DNA of 15,000 nucleotides from Bacillus cereus ATCC 14579 (GTDB lineage: Bacteria > Bacillota > Bacilli > Bacillales > Bacillaceae_G): the NCBI RefSeq assembly GCF_000007825.1, contig NC_004722.1, forward strand, positions 12,501 to 27,500, given 5' to 3'. The notes under the pieces were generated by a model, which was not told the DNA's origin, searched no databases, and saw nothing but the letters and a program-made list of their open reading frames with translations. The position numbers and the translations under genes were made by a program. Every line of letters begins with the position of its first letter. Position 1 is the first letter of the stretch. Below are positions 1 through 9,146 of the stretch, one piece after another.

Positions 1-1530
<1,530 letters not shown>

Positions 1531-1581
1531 ATATAATATGTAGCAAATGTTATCTAGTTTTGAAGGAATATGCCTTCATAG

Positions 1582-1697
1582 TTTGGTGATGATGGCAGAG
1601 AGGTCACACCCGTTCCCATACCGAACACGGAAGTTAAGCTCTCTAGCGCCGATGGTAGTTGGGACCTTGTCCCTGTGAGAGTAGGACGTCGCCAAGC
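1582..1697 (+). rRNA. 5S ribosomal RNA
   Basis: Complete 116-nt 5S rRNA of Bacillus type. The 5' strand TTTGGTGATGATGGC and the 3' end GTCGCCAAGC form the terminal helix, and the conserved loop segment CCGAACACGGAAGTTAAGC is present. It follows the 23S gene directly in the usual 16S-23S-5S order and ends just before a strong hairpin terminator. No tRNA gene lies between 23S and 5S or immediately after 5S. Confidence 0.97.
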
Positions 1698-1701
1698 AAC
1701 T

Positions 1702-1733
1702 AAAAACACAAGTCATTTGACTTGTGTTTTTTT
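1702..1733. terminator. Bidirectional terminator between the rRNA operon and yaaC
   Basis: The stem CACAAGTC (1707-1714) pairs perfectly with GACTTGTG (1719-1726) around a four-base loop. It is extended by AAAAA (1702-1706) pairing with the T run that starts at 1727. The T tract serves the plus-strand rRNA transcript, and the A tract gives U residues for the minus-strand yaaC transcript. The yaaC stop codon (1732-1734) lies inside the T tract, so both convergent transcripts use one hairpin. Confidence 0.9.
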
Positions 1734-2733
1734 ATTTCCCATGAAATAGATTTGGTTCCATTAATAAAAAATTTGAAATATAGTAAGGGATTTTTTGAGC
1801 AGAAATACTTAGAAATTGATAAATAAATGGATAATCTTCAGAACCATAACTTCCAAGTAAGTCATACCACCAATCTGTTTCATATCTAGAAATCATGCTT
1901 AAATTATAGAGCAATAAATAATGAATGAGGAGTTCAGGTAATATTGGCTTAGGATTTCTAGGGTCAGTCGTAAGTGGCAAATAATAAGTATTAGTAAGAT
2001 GTTCATAGTATAAAGGAGTACTGTACATAGGATTCCATGATTGAATAGGCGCTGTAAAAAGTAAATTCGATTCATTAGTCTTCTTAGGTACGTGTTGTAT
2101 TGATAAATGCTTACAAGATGTTTCAATGTAACGAGAAAATCTCTCTTTAGTCATATGTAATCGATCTAGTAGGTTGACTGAAAAGGAGAGCTCATTTTTA
2201 ATTGTTGAATCAATTTTATATAAAGTTGATCCTTTTTGACTATAACGAAATAAATTTTGTAATTCTGGAATATTTCCCATTAGTTCTAACATGTTAAATT
2301 TTTCTGCTTCTAAGTGTTTCATGTGAAACAGTTGTTCTGCAACATGAGTAAACAATCCGTTTTTTTGTACCTTCACCTCATCTTCTAAAAATTGATACCC
2401 TTGTTTTTTTCGTTTGCGAGTTGTAACGCCATGAGCTAAAACAGTAGTGGATTCAGGATAGTTAGGGTCAATAGTTAGTAGGCATGCTTTAAACAGTTGA
2501 CTAATTCCATAAAATAACAACATTGGTTGAATGGAAAATGGAGCTGTCTTATATAATTCATAATAATTTTTCCCGTGTTCTAAGTAATAAATAAAGGGAT
2601 AACAATTTTCAAAACTTTTTTTTTCTGCATCCTGAATAGAGGATTTTTCATAACAACGGGCAAGATAACGTTGTACGTTTTGAGATGAAAAAAAGAAACT
2701 TAACTGCTGCCAAGTACAAGATGTTTGATGCAT
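1732..2733 (-). CDS. yaaC: YaaC family protein, function unknown
   Basis: A 333-residue protein of the YaaC family, which has no established function. It is recognised by its length (slightly above the roughly 315 residues of B. subtilis YaaC) and by its position between the rRNA operon and a divergent guaB. It is rich in aromatic residues (Tyr, Phe) and Leu. I see no signal peptide, clear membrane segment or catalytic motif, so a soluble cytoplasmic protein is likely. The ATG at 2733 is supported by AAAGGAG about seven bases upstream on the minus strand. It is transcribed alone, from a promoter whose -35 overlaps that of guaB, and ends in the terminator shared with the 5S gene. The identification is mostly by synteny and recall. 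Confidence 0.85.
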   Translation of the reverse strand: MHQTSCTWQQLSFFFSSQNVQRYLARCYEKSSIQDAEKKSFENCYPFIYYLEHGKNYYELYKTAPFSIQPMLLFYGISQLFKACLLTIDPNYPESTTVLAHGVTTRKRKKQGYQFLEDEVKVQKNGLFTHVAEQLFHMKHLEAEKFNMLELMGNIPELQNLFRYSQKGSTLYKIDSTIKNELSFSVNLLDRLHMTKERFSRYIETSCKHLSIQHVPKKTNESNLLFTAPIQSWNPMYSTPLYYEHLTNTYYLPLTTDPRNPKPILPELLIHYLLLYNLSMISRYETDWWYDLLGSYGSEDYPFIYQFLSISAQKIPYYISNFLLMEPNLFHGK

Positions 2734-2760
2734 ATATTACGCTCCTTTTATTGTCTAAAA

Positions 2761-2789
2761 ATTCTAACATATATATACGTCCTTGACAG
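2761..2789 (-). promoter_or_regulatory. Predicted sigma-A promoter of yaaC
   Basis: Read on the minus strand, CTGTCA (2784-2789) and TAGAAT (2761-2766) are separated by exactly 17 bases, giving a leader of about 20 bases before the yaaC ATG. The -35 shares five bases with the guaB -35 on the opposite strand. This is a consensus match by eye only. Confidence 0.55.
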
Positions 2790-2811
2790 TATTTTAACCA
2801 ATTGATAAGCT
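2783..2811 (+). promoter_or_regulatory. Predicted sigma-A promoter of guaB
   Basis: A perfect TTGACA is at 2783-2788. With 17-base spacing the -10 would be TAAGCT (2806-2811), a weak match. The leader to the guaB ATG would be about 30 bases. The -35 is convincing; the -10 assignment is less so. It overlaps the yaaC -35 on the other strand. Confidence 0.55.
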
Positions 2812-2848
2812 ACTAATAATAATTTCTGGTATCATAGGGGGAACAATT

Positions 2849-4312
2849 ATGTGGGAATCTAAATTTGTTAAAGAAGGTTTGACTTTTGATGATGTATTAC
2901 TTGTACCAGCTAGGTCAGATATATTACCAAGAGAAGTAAGTGTTAAAACAGTTTTATCTGAAAGCTTACAGCTAAACATCCCGTTAATTAGTGCAGGAAT
3001 GGATACAGTAACAGAAGCTGACATGGCTATTGCAATGGCTCGCCAAGGTGGTTTAGGAATTATTCATAAGAATATGTCTATTGAGCAACAAGCAGAGCAA
3101 GTTGATAAAGTAAAGCGCTCTGAAAGCGGCGTTATTTCAGATCCTTTCTTCTTAACTCCAGAACATCAAGTATATGATGCAGAACATCTTATGGGAAAAT
3201 ATCGTATCTCAGGTGTACCGGTTGTAAATAATTTAGATGAGCGAAAATTAGTTGGTATTATTACAAACCGTGATATGCGCTTCATCCAAGACTACTCAAT
3301 CAAAATTTCTGACGTAATGACAAAAGAACAATTAATTACAGCTCCAGTTGGTACTACACTGGAAGAAGCTGAAAAGATCCTACAAAAGTATAAAATTGAA
3401 AAACTCCCTCTTGTTGATAATAACGGTGTATTACAAGGGCTTATTACAATAAAAGATATTGAAAAAGTAATTGAATTCCCAAACTCTGCTAAGGATAAGC
3501 AAGGACGCTTATTGGTTGGAGCAGCAGTTGGTGTAACAGCGGATGCTATGCTTCGCATCGATGCATTAGTAAAAGCTAGTGTAGATGCAATTGTACTTGA
3601 TACAGCACATGGACATTCTAAAGGTGTTATTGATAAGGTAAAAGAAGTTCGTGCTAAATACCCATCACTAAATATTATCGCTGGAAATGTTGCTACTGCT
3701 GAAGCAACGAAAGCATTAATTGAAGCTGGTGCAAACGTAGTTAAAGTTGGTATTGGACCAGGTTCTATTTGTACAACACGCGTTGTAGCCGGTGTTGGTG
3801 TACCACAATTAACTGCAGTTTATGATTGTGCAACAGAAGCCCGTAAACACGGTATTCCAGTTATTGCTGATGGTGGTATTAAGTACTCTGGTGATATGGT
3901 GAAAGCTTTAGCGGCAGGAGCACATGTTGTTATGCTAGGTAGCATGTTTGCAGGTGTTGCAGAAAGCCCTGGAGAAACTGAAATTTACCAAGGTCGTCAA
4001 TTTAAAGTGTATCGTGGTATGGGTTCTGTCGGTGCGATGGAAAAAGGAAGTAAAGATCGTTACTTCCAAGAAGGTAATAAAAAGCTTGTCCCAGAAGGTA
4101 TTGAAGGACGAGTGCCATATAAAGGACCTTTAGCAGATACAGTTCACCAATTAGTTGGTGGCTTACGTGCAGGTATGGGATATTGCGGAGCACAGGATTT
4201 AGAATTCTTACGCGAAAATGCACAATTCATTCGTATGTCAGGTGCTGGCTTACGTGAAAGTCATCCTCATCACGTACAAATTACAAAAGAGGCTCCAAAC
4301 TACTCATTATAA
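2849..4312 (+). CDS. guaB: Inosine-5'-monophosphate dehydrogenase
   Basis: The enzyme oxidises IMP to XMP with NAD+, the committed step towards GMP and GTP, in the cytoplasm. Its 487 residues match the usual bacterial length. The catalytic loop GPGSICTTR carries the nucleophile Cys308. A tandem CBS (Bateman) domain is inserted at roughly residues 95-205, with repeats ending near SDVMTK and in the GLITIKDI segment. The IMP-binding segments IADGGIKYSGD and the flap YRGMGSVGAM follow. The barrel starts with the typical LTFDDVLLVPA. The ATG at 2849 has AGGGGGA (2836-2842) six bases upstream. It is a single-gene unit between its own promoter and a strong terminator, divergent from yaaC, as in B. 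subtilis. Confidence 0.98.
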   Translation: MWESKFVKEGLTFDDVLLVPARSDILPREVSVKTVLSESLQLNIPLISAGMDTVTEADMAIAMARQGGLGIIHKNMSIEQQAEQVDKVKRSESGVISDPFFLTPEHQVYDAEHLMGKYRISGVPVVNNLDERKLVGIITNRDMRFIQDYSIKISDVMTKEQLITAPVGTTLEEAEKILQKYKIEKLPLVDNNGVLQGLITIKDIEKVIEFPNSAKDKQGRLLVGAAVGVTADAMLRIDALVKASVDAIVLDTAHGHSKGVIDKVKEVRAKYPSLNIIAGNVATAEATKALIEAGANVVKVGIGPGSICTTRVVAGVGVPQLTAVYDCATEARKHGIPVIADGGIKYSGDMVKALAAGAHVVMLGSMFAGVAESPGETEIYQGRQFKVYRGMGSVGAMEKGSKDRYFQEGNKKLVPEGIEGRVPYKGPLADTVHQLVGGLRAGMGYCGAQDLEFLRENAQFIRMSGAGLRESHPHHVQITKEAPNYSL

Positions 4313-4324
4313 TGTCTTATATAC

Positions 4325-4363
4325 AAATAGACAGAGATTTGATATCTCTGTCTATTTTTTTTT
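4325..4363 (+). terminator. Rho-independent terminator of guaB
   Basis: A 14-bp stem (4325-4338 with 4344-4357), core TAGACAGAGAT / ATCTCTGTCTA, encloses the loop TTGAT and is followed by a run of nine T residues. It begins 12 bases after the guaB stop codon and separates guaB from dacA. Confidence 0.93.
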
Positions 4364-4416
4364 GATTATGTTAGAATAACGGTTATGTGAGTACATAGAT
4401 ATTGGGGGTAGCAAAA

Positions 4417-5733
4417 GTGAAAGGTATGTTTTGCAAAAGATTCATTGCTTTGGTAACAGTGCTTACACTAGCTTGTAGCATTTTTATGCCATATAGCAAT
4501 GCATCAGCTGAAACAGGAGCCGCTTTAAACATTGAAGCAGGTGCGGCAATTTTAGTAGAAGCGAATTCTGGGAAAATTTTATATCAAAAGAATGCAGATG
4601 AATTATTATCCATTGCTAGTATGACAAAGATGATGAGTGAATATTTAGTTCACGAAGCAGTGGATAAAGGAAAACTTAAGTGGGACCAGAAAATTAAGGT
4701 TTCTGAATATGCATATAAGGTTTCACAAGATGCTTCATTATCAAATGTTGCATTAGAAAATGGTGGCTCTTATACAGTAAAAGAGTTATACGAAGCAATG
4801 GCAATCTTTTCTGCAAATGGTGCAACAATTGCATTAGCAGAAGCAATTGCAGGTAAAGAAGTAGACTTCGTAAAAATGATGAATGACAAATCGAAAGAAC
4901 TAGGGGTAAAAAATTATAAATGTGTCAATTCTACAGGGTTAACGAATAAAGATTTAAAGGGAATGCATCCTGAAGGAACAACAGCGGATGAAGAAAATAA
5001 AATGTCTGCAAAGGATGTTGCAACTTTAGCACAACATTTAATTAAAGATTATCCAAAAGTGTTAGATACAGCAAAAATCCCTAAAAAAGAATTCCGTCCA
5101 GAAAAAGAGAAGTTTGGAATGTCGAACTGGAACTGGATGTTAAAGGGCTTAGTTAAAGAATATGATGGCGTAGATGGCCTAAAAACAGGCTCAACTCCAG
5201 AAGCAGGAGATTGCTTCACTGGTACGGTTGAAAGAAACGGAATGCGTTTTATTTCTGTAGTTATTAAAACAAGTTCTCATACAGCACGTTTTGATGAAAC
5301 AAAGAAGCTATATGATTATGGATTTGCTAACTTTGAAGTGAAACAAATGTATAAAAAAGGTTCTTCAGTAAAAGGACAAGAAACAGTACGAGTAGAAAAT
5401 GCGAAAGATAAAGATGTAGCAGTTCAAACGAAACAAGCTATTTCACTTCCAGTGCCAAAGGGAAGTAAAGATGTTTATAAAACAGAATTAAAAGAATCAA
5501 GTAAGGGACAAGAAGCACCTATTAAAAAGGGAGCTGCGCTTGGTCAAATGGTAATTACGCCAAAAGATACAAACGACCCTGGATTTTTAACCGGTAAGTC
5601 ACTGCAAGTGGATCTTGTAACGACATCTGAAGTAGAAGAAGCAAACTGGTTTACTCGTGCTATGCGCGGAATTGGTTCATTCTTTAGTGGTATGTGGAAT
5701 AGTGCTGTTGATACAGTAAAAGGTTGGTTTTAA
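4417..5733 (+). CDS. dacA: D-alanyl-D-alanine carboxypeptidase (PBP5, DacA)
   Basis: A low-molecular-weight penicillin-binding protein that removes the terminal D-Ala from peptidoglycan pentapeptides at the outer face of the membrane. Counting from GTG 4417 (438 residues), residues 1-31 form a signal peptide with the hydrophobic core FIALVTVLTLACSIF and a signal peptidase I site at NASA/ET. Active-site motifs are SMTK (Ser68, Lys71), SAN (132-134) and KTG (256-258). The C-terminal PBP5 domain ends in an amphipathic helix with WFTRAM and the final VKGWF, the expected peripheral membrane anchor. I chose GTG 4417 because GGGGGT (4404-4408) then lies eight bases upstream. The longer frame from TTG 4402 would place that binding site inside the gene. 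It stands alone between two terminators; I found no convincing promoter in the short upstream gap. Confidence 0.95.
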   Translation: MKGMFCKRFIALVTVLTLACSIFMPYSNASAETGAALNIEAGAAILVEANSGKILYQKNADELLSIASMTKMMSEYLVHEAVDKGKLKWDQKIKVSEYAYKVSQDASLSNVALENGGSYTVKELYEAMAIFSANGATIALAEAIAGKEVDFVKMMNDKSKELGVKNYKCVNSTGLTNKDLKGMHPEGTTADEENKMSAKDVATLAQHLIKDYPKVLDTAKIPKKEFRPEKEKFGMSNWNWMLKGLVKEYDGVDGLKTGSTPEAGDCFTGTVERNGMRFISVVIKTSSHTARFDETKKLYDYGFANFEVKQMYKKGSSVKGQETVRVENAKDKDVAVQTKQAISLPVPKGSKDVYKTELKESSKGQEAPIKKGAALGQMVITPKDTNDPGFLTGKSLQVDLVTTSEVEEANWFTRAMRGIGSFFSGMWNSAVDTVKGWF

Positions 5734-5761
5734 AAGCTCCTCACGATAGGAGCTTTTTTTT
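5732..5761 (+). terminator. Rho-independent terminator of dacA
   Basis: The stem AAAAGCTCCT (5732-5741) pairs with AGGAGCTTTT (5748-5757) around the loop CACGAT and is followed by further T residues. It starts at the dacA stop codon itself. Confidence 0.92.
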
Positions 5762-5797
5762 ATTCCTATTTTTCATACCGACTTTATGAAAAAGTAG

Positions 5798-5828
5798 TAG
5801 ACAAGCATCTGATAGTTAGTGGTAGAAT
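5798..5828 (+). promoter_or_regulatory. Predicted promoter of pdxST
   Basis: TAGACA (5798-5803) and TAGAAT (5823-5828) are each close to consensus but separated by 19 bases, longer than the optimum of 17. The leader to the pdxS ATG would be about 60 bases. I see no attenuator or known riboswitch in it. The call is tentative. Confidence 0.45.
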
Positions 5829-5893
5829 GTAAGAGTATTCTTAATTTTCGCCTTTAACGGGGGAAAGCAATTCACCTAGGGGGGTTTTTGTAC

Positions 5894-6781
5894 ATGACAA
5901 ATGTAACAGGGACAGAACGTGTAAAACGTGGAATGGCAGAAATGCAAAAAGGCGGCGTTATTATGGACGTAGTTAACGCTGAACAAGCAAAAATTGCAGA
6001 AGAGGCAGGCGCAGTTGCCGTTATGGCATTAGAGCGTGTACCAGCAGATATTCGTGCAGCAGGTGGCGTTTCTCGTATGGCAGACCCAACAATTGTTGAA
6101 GAAGTTATGGGTGCGGTGTCAATTCCGGTTATGGCAAAATGCCGTATCGGTCACCTTGTAGAAGCACGTGTATTAGAATCATTAGGGGTAGACTATATCG
6201 ATGAGAGTGAAGTATTAACTCCTGCTGATGAAGTATACCATTTAAATAAACGTGATTACACAGTTCCATTTGTATGTGGTTGCCGTGATATCGGAGAAGC
6301 TGCACGTCGTATTGCAGAAGGTGCATCTATGCTTCGTACAAAAGGTGAACCAGGAACAGGAAACATTGTAGAGGCAGTGCGTCATATGCGCCAAGTCAAT
6401 GCAGAAATCCGTCAAGTTGCGAGTCTACGTGAAGATGAGTTAATGACATATGCAAAAAATACTGGCGCTCCTTACGAAGTATTACTTGAAATTAAACGTC
6501 TTGGTCGCTTACCAGTTGTAAACTTTGCGGCAGGTGGTGTAGCAACACCAGCAGATGCAGCATTAATGATGCAACTTGGTGCTGATGGGGTATTTGTTGG
6601 ATCTGGTATCTTCAAATCAGAAAACCCAGAGAAATTTGCACGTGCAATCGTTGAAGCAACGACTCATTATGAAGATTACGAACTAATTGCAAGCCTTTCT
6701 AAAGGATTAGGTAATGCAATGAAGGGTGTCGAAATTTCAACGTTATTACCAGAACAACGCATGCAAGAGCGTGGATGGTAA
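5894..6781 (+). CDS. pdxS: Pyridoxal 5'-phosphate synthase, PdxS subunit
   Basis: The synthase subunit of the DXP-independent vitamin B6 pathway. It condenses ribose 5-phosphate, glyceraldehyde 3-phosphate and ammonia into PLP within a (beta/alpha)8 barrel, and in the family it forms a dodecamer decorated by PdxT. From ATG 5894 the protein has 295 residues, the family length. Expected active-site residues are present: Asp25 in VIMDVVN, Lys82 in VMAKCRIGH (ribose phosphate Schiff base) and Lys150 in RTKGEPGTGN. The phosphate-binding FAAGGVATPADAA and GADGVFVGSGIF are near the C-terminus. The alternative TTG at 5888 is rejected because AGGGGGG (5878-5884) sits nine bases before the ATG but only three before TTG. 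pdxT follows after 18 bases in the same operon. Confidence 0.98.
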   Translation: MTNVTGTERVKRGMAEMQKGGVIMDVVNAEQAKIAEEAGAVAVMALERVPADIRAAGGVSRMADPTIVEEVMGAVSIPVMAKCRIGHLVEARVLESLGVDYIDESEVLTPADEVYHLNKRDYTVPFVCGCRDIGEAARRIAEGASMLRTKGEPGTGNIVEAVRHMRQVNAEIRQVASLREDELMTYAKNTGAPYEVLLEIKRLGRLPVVNFAAGGVATPADAALMMQLGADGVFVGSGIFKSENPEKFARAIVEATTHYEDYELIASLSKGLGNAMKGVEISTLLPEQRMQERGW

Positions 6782-6799
6782 TTAAAGGAGAACTTTAAA

Positions 6800-7390
6800 A
6801 TGGTGAAAATCGGTGTACTAGGTCTTCAAGGTGCAGTTCGTGAGCATGTAAAATCAGTTGAAGCAAGTGGTGCAGAAGCTGTTGTTGTAAAGCGTATAGA
6901 GCAACTTGAAGAGATTGATGGTCTTATTTTACCGGGCGGTGAAAGTACAACAATGCGCCGTCTTATTGATAAGTATGCTTTCATGGAACCACTTCGTACA
7001 TTTGCAAAGTCTGGTAAACCAATGTTTGGTACATGTGCAGGGATGATTCTTCTTGCGAAAACACTTATTGGCTATGAAGAAGCACATATTGGGGCTATGG
7101 ATATTACAGTTGAGCGCAATGCGTTCGGACGCCAAAAGGATAGTTTTGAGGCTGCGCTTTCAATTGAAGGCGTGGGTGAAGACTTCGTTGGTGTATTTAT
7201 CCGTGCGCCGTATGTTGTAGAAGTAGCTGATAATGTTGAAGTGCTTTCTAAACATGGTGACCGAATGGTAGCGGTAAGACAAAATCAGTTTTTAGCTGCT
7301 TCATTCCATCCGGAATTAACAGATGATCATCGTGTAACAGCATACTTTGTTGAAATGGTAAAAGAAGCGAAAATGAAAAAAGTTGTATAA
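6800..7390 (+). CDS. pdxT: Pyridoxal 5'-phosphate synthase, glutaminase subunit PdxT
   Basis: A class I glutamine amidotransferase that hydrolyses glutamine and channels ammonia into PdxS for PLP synthesis. Its 196 residues match the family. The catalytic triad is visible: Cys79 in the nucleophile elbow FGTCAGM, and His170 and Glu172 in SFHPEL. The oxyanion-hole segment LPGGEST is at 44-50 and the N-terminal [12 protein letters not shown] is diagnostic of PdxT. ATG 6800 has AAAGGAG (6784-6790) nine bases upstream. It is co-transcribed with pdxS. I see no hairpin terminator directly after the stop; the serS promoter begins within a few bases of it, so read-through into the T-box leader is possible. 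Confidence 0.97.
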
Positions 7391-7395
7391 GTAAC

Positions 7396-7424
7396 TTGCA
7401 ACTTGTATAAGATTATAGTAAATT
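7396..7424 (+). promoter_or_regulatory. Predicted promoter of the serS T-box transcript
   Basis: TTGCAA (7396-7401) and TAAATT (7419-7424) are 17 bases apart, four of six matches each. They begin six bases after the pdxT stop codon and place the start near 7431, just before the structured leader. The call is moderate to weak. Confidence 0.4.
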
Positions 7425-7444
7425 GATGGTAACAATTTTATAAA

Positions 7445-7692
7445 ATAAGCGTGTTGATAGGAAATAGTAACAAATGTCGTTTCTTATAGAGAGTCGATGG
7501 TTGGTGGAAATCGATAGAAACAGTTTGTGAATCCATCCTGGAATGGAATGTGGAATATCTTTTGGATTAGTAAGCATTCCCGGTGAAGAGCCGTTATTTC
7601 TACTTGAGAGGAAAGCGGTAATGCTTTCAACTAGGGTGGCAACGCGGGTTAACTCCCGTCCCTTTATATAGGGACGGGAGTTTTTTGTGTTT
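7445..7692 (+). promoter_or_regulatory. T-box riboswitch (serine, UCC specifier) upstream of serS
   Basis: This leader fills most of the 327-base gap between pdxT and serS. It holds the conserved T-box AGGGTGGCAACGCGGG (7633-7648). Stem I carries the AGAGAG bulge and the GGTTGGTGGAAATCGA apical segment (about 7487-7514). The specifier loop reads GAA-TCC-ATC, placing the specifier UCC (Ser) at 7532-7534. The UGGC of the T-box (7637-7640) would pair with a tRNA 3' end of GCCA, as expected for a tRNA with G at the discriminator. Uncharged tRNA-Ser(GGA) would stabilise the antiterminator and let transcription reach serS; charged tRNA leaves the terminator to form. The exact 5' limit of Stem I is estimated. 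Confidence 0.93.
7651..7686 (+). terminator. T-box-controlled intrinsic terminator before serS
   Basis: AACTCCCGTCCC (7651-7662) pairs perfectly with GGGACGGGAGTT (7671-7682) around an AT-rich loop and runs into TTTTTT (7681-7686). Its 5' strand directly follows the T-box element, so antiterminator formation and this hairpin compete. It is the regulated off-switch of serS. Confidence 0.93.
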
Positions 7693-7717
7693 TATAAAAT
7701 AAAAGGAGGAGTATACA

Positions 7718-8992
7718 ATGCTTGATATTAAATTTTTACGTACAAACTTTGAAGAAGTAAAAGCGAAATTACAGCATAGAGGCGAAGATTTAACTGATTT
7801 TGGTCGTTTTGAAGAATTGGATACGAGAAGAAGAGAACTACTTGTTCAAACAGAGGAACTAAAAAGTAAACGTAACGAAGTATCTCAACAAATCTCTGTA
7901 TTGAAGCGTGAAAAGAAAGATGCAGAAGCTCTAATTTTAGAAATGCGTGAAGTTGGAGAAAAAGTAAAGGATCTTGATAACGAACTTCGTACAGTTGAAG
8001 AAGACTTAGAAAGATTAATGTTATCTATTCCAAATATCCCTCATGAATCTGCTCCAGTTGGTGAAACAGAGGATGATAATGTAGTAGCACGTACTTGGGG
8101 AGAAGTGAAAGAATTTACTTATGAGCCAAAACCACATTGGGATCTTGCTACTGATTTAGGAATTTTAGATTTTGAACGCGCTGGGAAAGTAACAGGAAGC
8201 CGCTTCGTATTCTACAAAGGTGCTGGTGCAAGATTAGAGCGTGCTTTAATTAGCTTTATGCTTGATCTTCATACTGATGAGCATGGATATGAAGAAGTAT
8301 TACCTCCATATATGGTAAACCGTGCAAGTATGACAGGAACAGGACAACTTCCAAAGTTTGAAGAAGATGCATTCCGTATTGAAAGTGAAGATTACTTCTT
8401 AATTCCAACAGCTGAAGTACCTGTAACGAATATGCATCGTGATGAGATTTTAAATAAAGAGCAATTGCCTATAAGATATGCTGCATTTAGCTCTTGCTTC
8501 CGTTCTGAAGCAGGTTCAGCTGGGCGTGATACACGTGGTTTAATTCGCCAGCATCAGTTCAATAAAGTAGAGCTTGTGAAGTTCGTAAAACCAGAAGATT
8601 CTTATGAAGAGTTAGAAAAGTTAACAAATGATGCAGAACGCGTGTTACAATTATTAGAGTTGCCATATCGCGTTATGAGCATGTGCACAGGCGATTTAGG
8701 ATTTACAGCAGCGAAGAAATACGATATTGAAGTATGGATTCCAAGCTATGGCACATATCGTGAAATTTCTTCTTGTAGTAATTTTGAAGCTTTCCAAGCG
8801 AGACGTGCAAATATCCGTTTCCGCCGTGAACCAAATGGAAAACCAGAACATGTTCATACATTAAATGGATCTGGTCTTGCAATTGGACGTACGGTTGCAG
8901 CTATTTTAGAGAACTACCAACAAGAAGATGGTACAATTATAATTCCAGAAGTTCTTCGCCCTTATATGGGAGGAAAAACAGTTATTAAGTAA
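7718..8992 (+). CDS. serS: Seryl-tRNA synthetase
   Basis: A cytoplasmic class II aminoacyl-tRNA synthetase that charges tRNA-Ser with serine. Its 424 residues match bacterial SerRS. The N-terminal region (about 27-105) is a charged, heptad-like coiled-coil arm that in this family grips the long variable arm of tRNA-Ser. The catalytic core shows motif 2 with FRSEAGSAGRDTRG (from about residue 261, Arg262 included) and motif 3 NGSGLAIGRT (383-392). The serine-binding TAEVPVTN is also present. The ATG at 7718 follows AAAGGAGG with standard spacing. Expression is governed by the upstream serine T-box. A tRNA-Ser gene lies 154 bases downstream under its own promoter. Confidence 0.98.
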   Translation: MLDIKFLRTNFEEVKAKLQHRGEDLTDFGRFEELDTRRRELLVQTEELKSKRNEVSQQISVLKREKKDAEALILEMREVGEKVKDLDNELRTVEEDLERLMLSIPNIPHESAPVGETEDDNVVARTWGEVKEFTYEPKPHWDLATDLGILDFERAGKVTGSRFVFYKGAGARLERALISFMLDLHTDEHGYEEVLPPYMVNRASMTGTGQLPKFEEDAFRIESEDYFLIPTAEVPVTNMHRDEILNKEQLPIRYAAFSSCFRSEAGSAGRDTRGLIRQHQFNKVELVKFVKPEDSYEELEKLTNDAERVLQLLELPYRVMSMCTGDLGFTAAKKYDIEVWIPSYGTYREISSCSNFEAFQARRANIRFRREPNGKPEHVHTLNGSGLAIGRTVAAILENYQQEDGTIIIPEVLRPYMGGKTVIK

Positions 8993-9052
8993 ATTTAAAC
9001 ATTCATCGGTATGAGTGATTGGTAATTATGAGCGTTGTCAGTACTGTAATGT

Positions 9053-9082
9053 AGGAAGGGGAAAGTAAAATTTTCCTTTCCT
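9053..9082 (+). terminator. Probable terminator hairpin downstream of serS
   Basis: AGGAAGGGGAAA (9053-9064) can pair along 12 positions, two of them G-U, with TTTTCCTTTCCT (9071-9082) around the loop GTAAAA. The tail that follows is AT-rich but has no clean T run, so termination is likely rather than certain. It lies between serS and the tRNA-Ser promoter. Confidence 0.5.
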
Positions 9083-9102
9083 CATAATTTATTTTAGTAG
9101 GG

Positions 9103-9131
9103 TTGACTAACTGTTTTTCTTTTGATATTAT
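9103..9131 (+). promoter_or_regulatory. Promoter of tRNA-Ser
   Basis: TTGACT (9103-9108) and TATTAT (9126-9131) are separated by 17 bases, one mismatch from consensus each. Initiation would fall near 9138, about nine bases before the mature tRNA 5' end. This is the best-matching promoter in the window. Confidence 0.75.
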
Positions 9132-9146
9132 ATTTGATGTCAATAT

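Noticed and set aside
3292..4223. Antisense and alternative-frame open frames inside guaB
   Set aside because: They are shadows of a fully conserved IMP dehydrogenase frame and have no start signals.
4402..4416. TTG start extending dacA by five codons
   Set aside because: The extension covers the ribosome binding site GGGGGT that serves GTG 4417, and no other site lies upstream.
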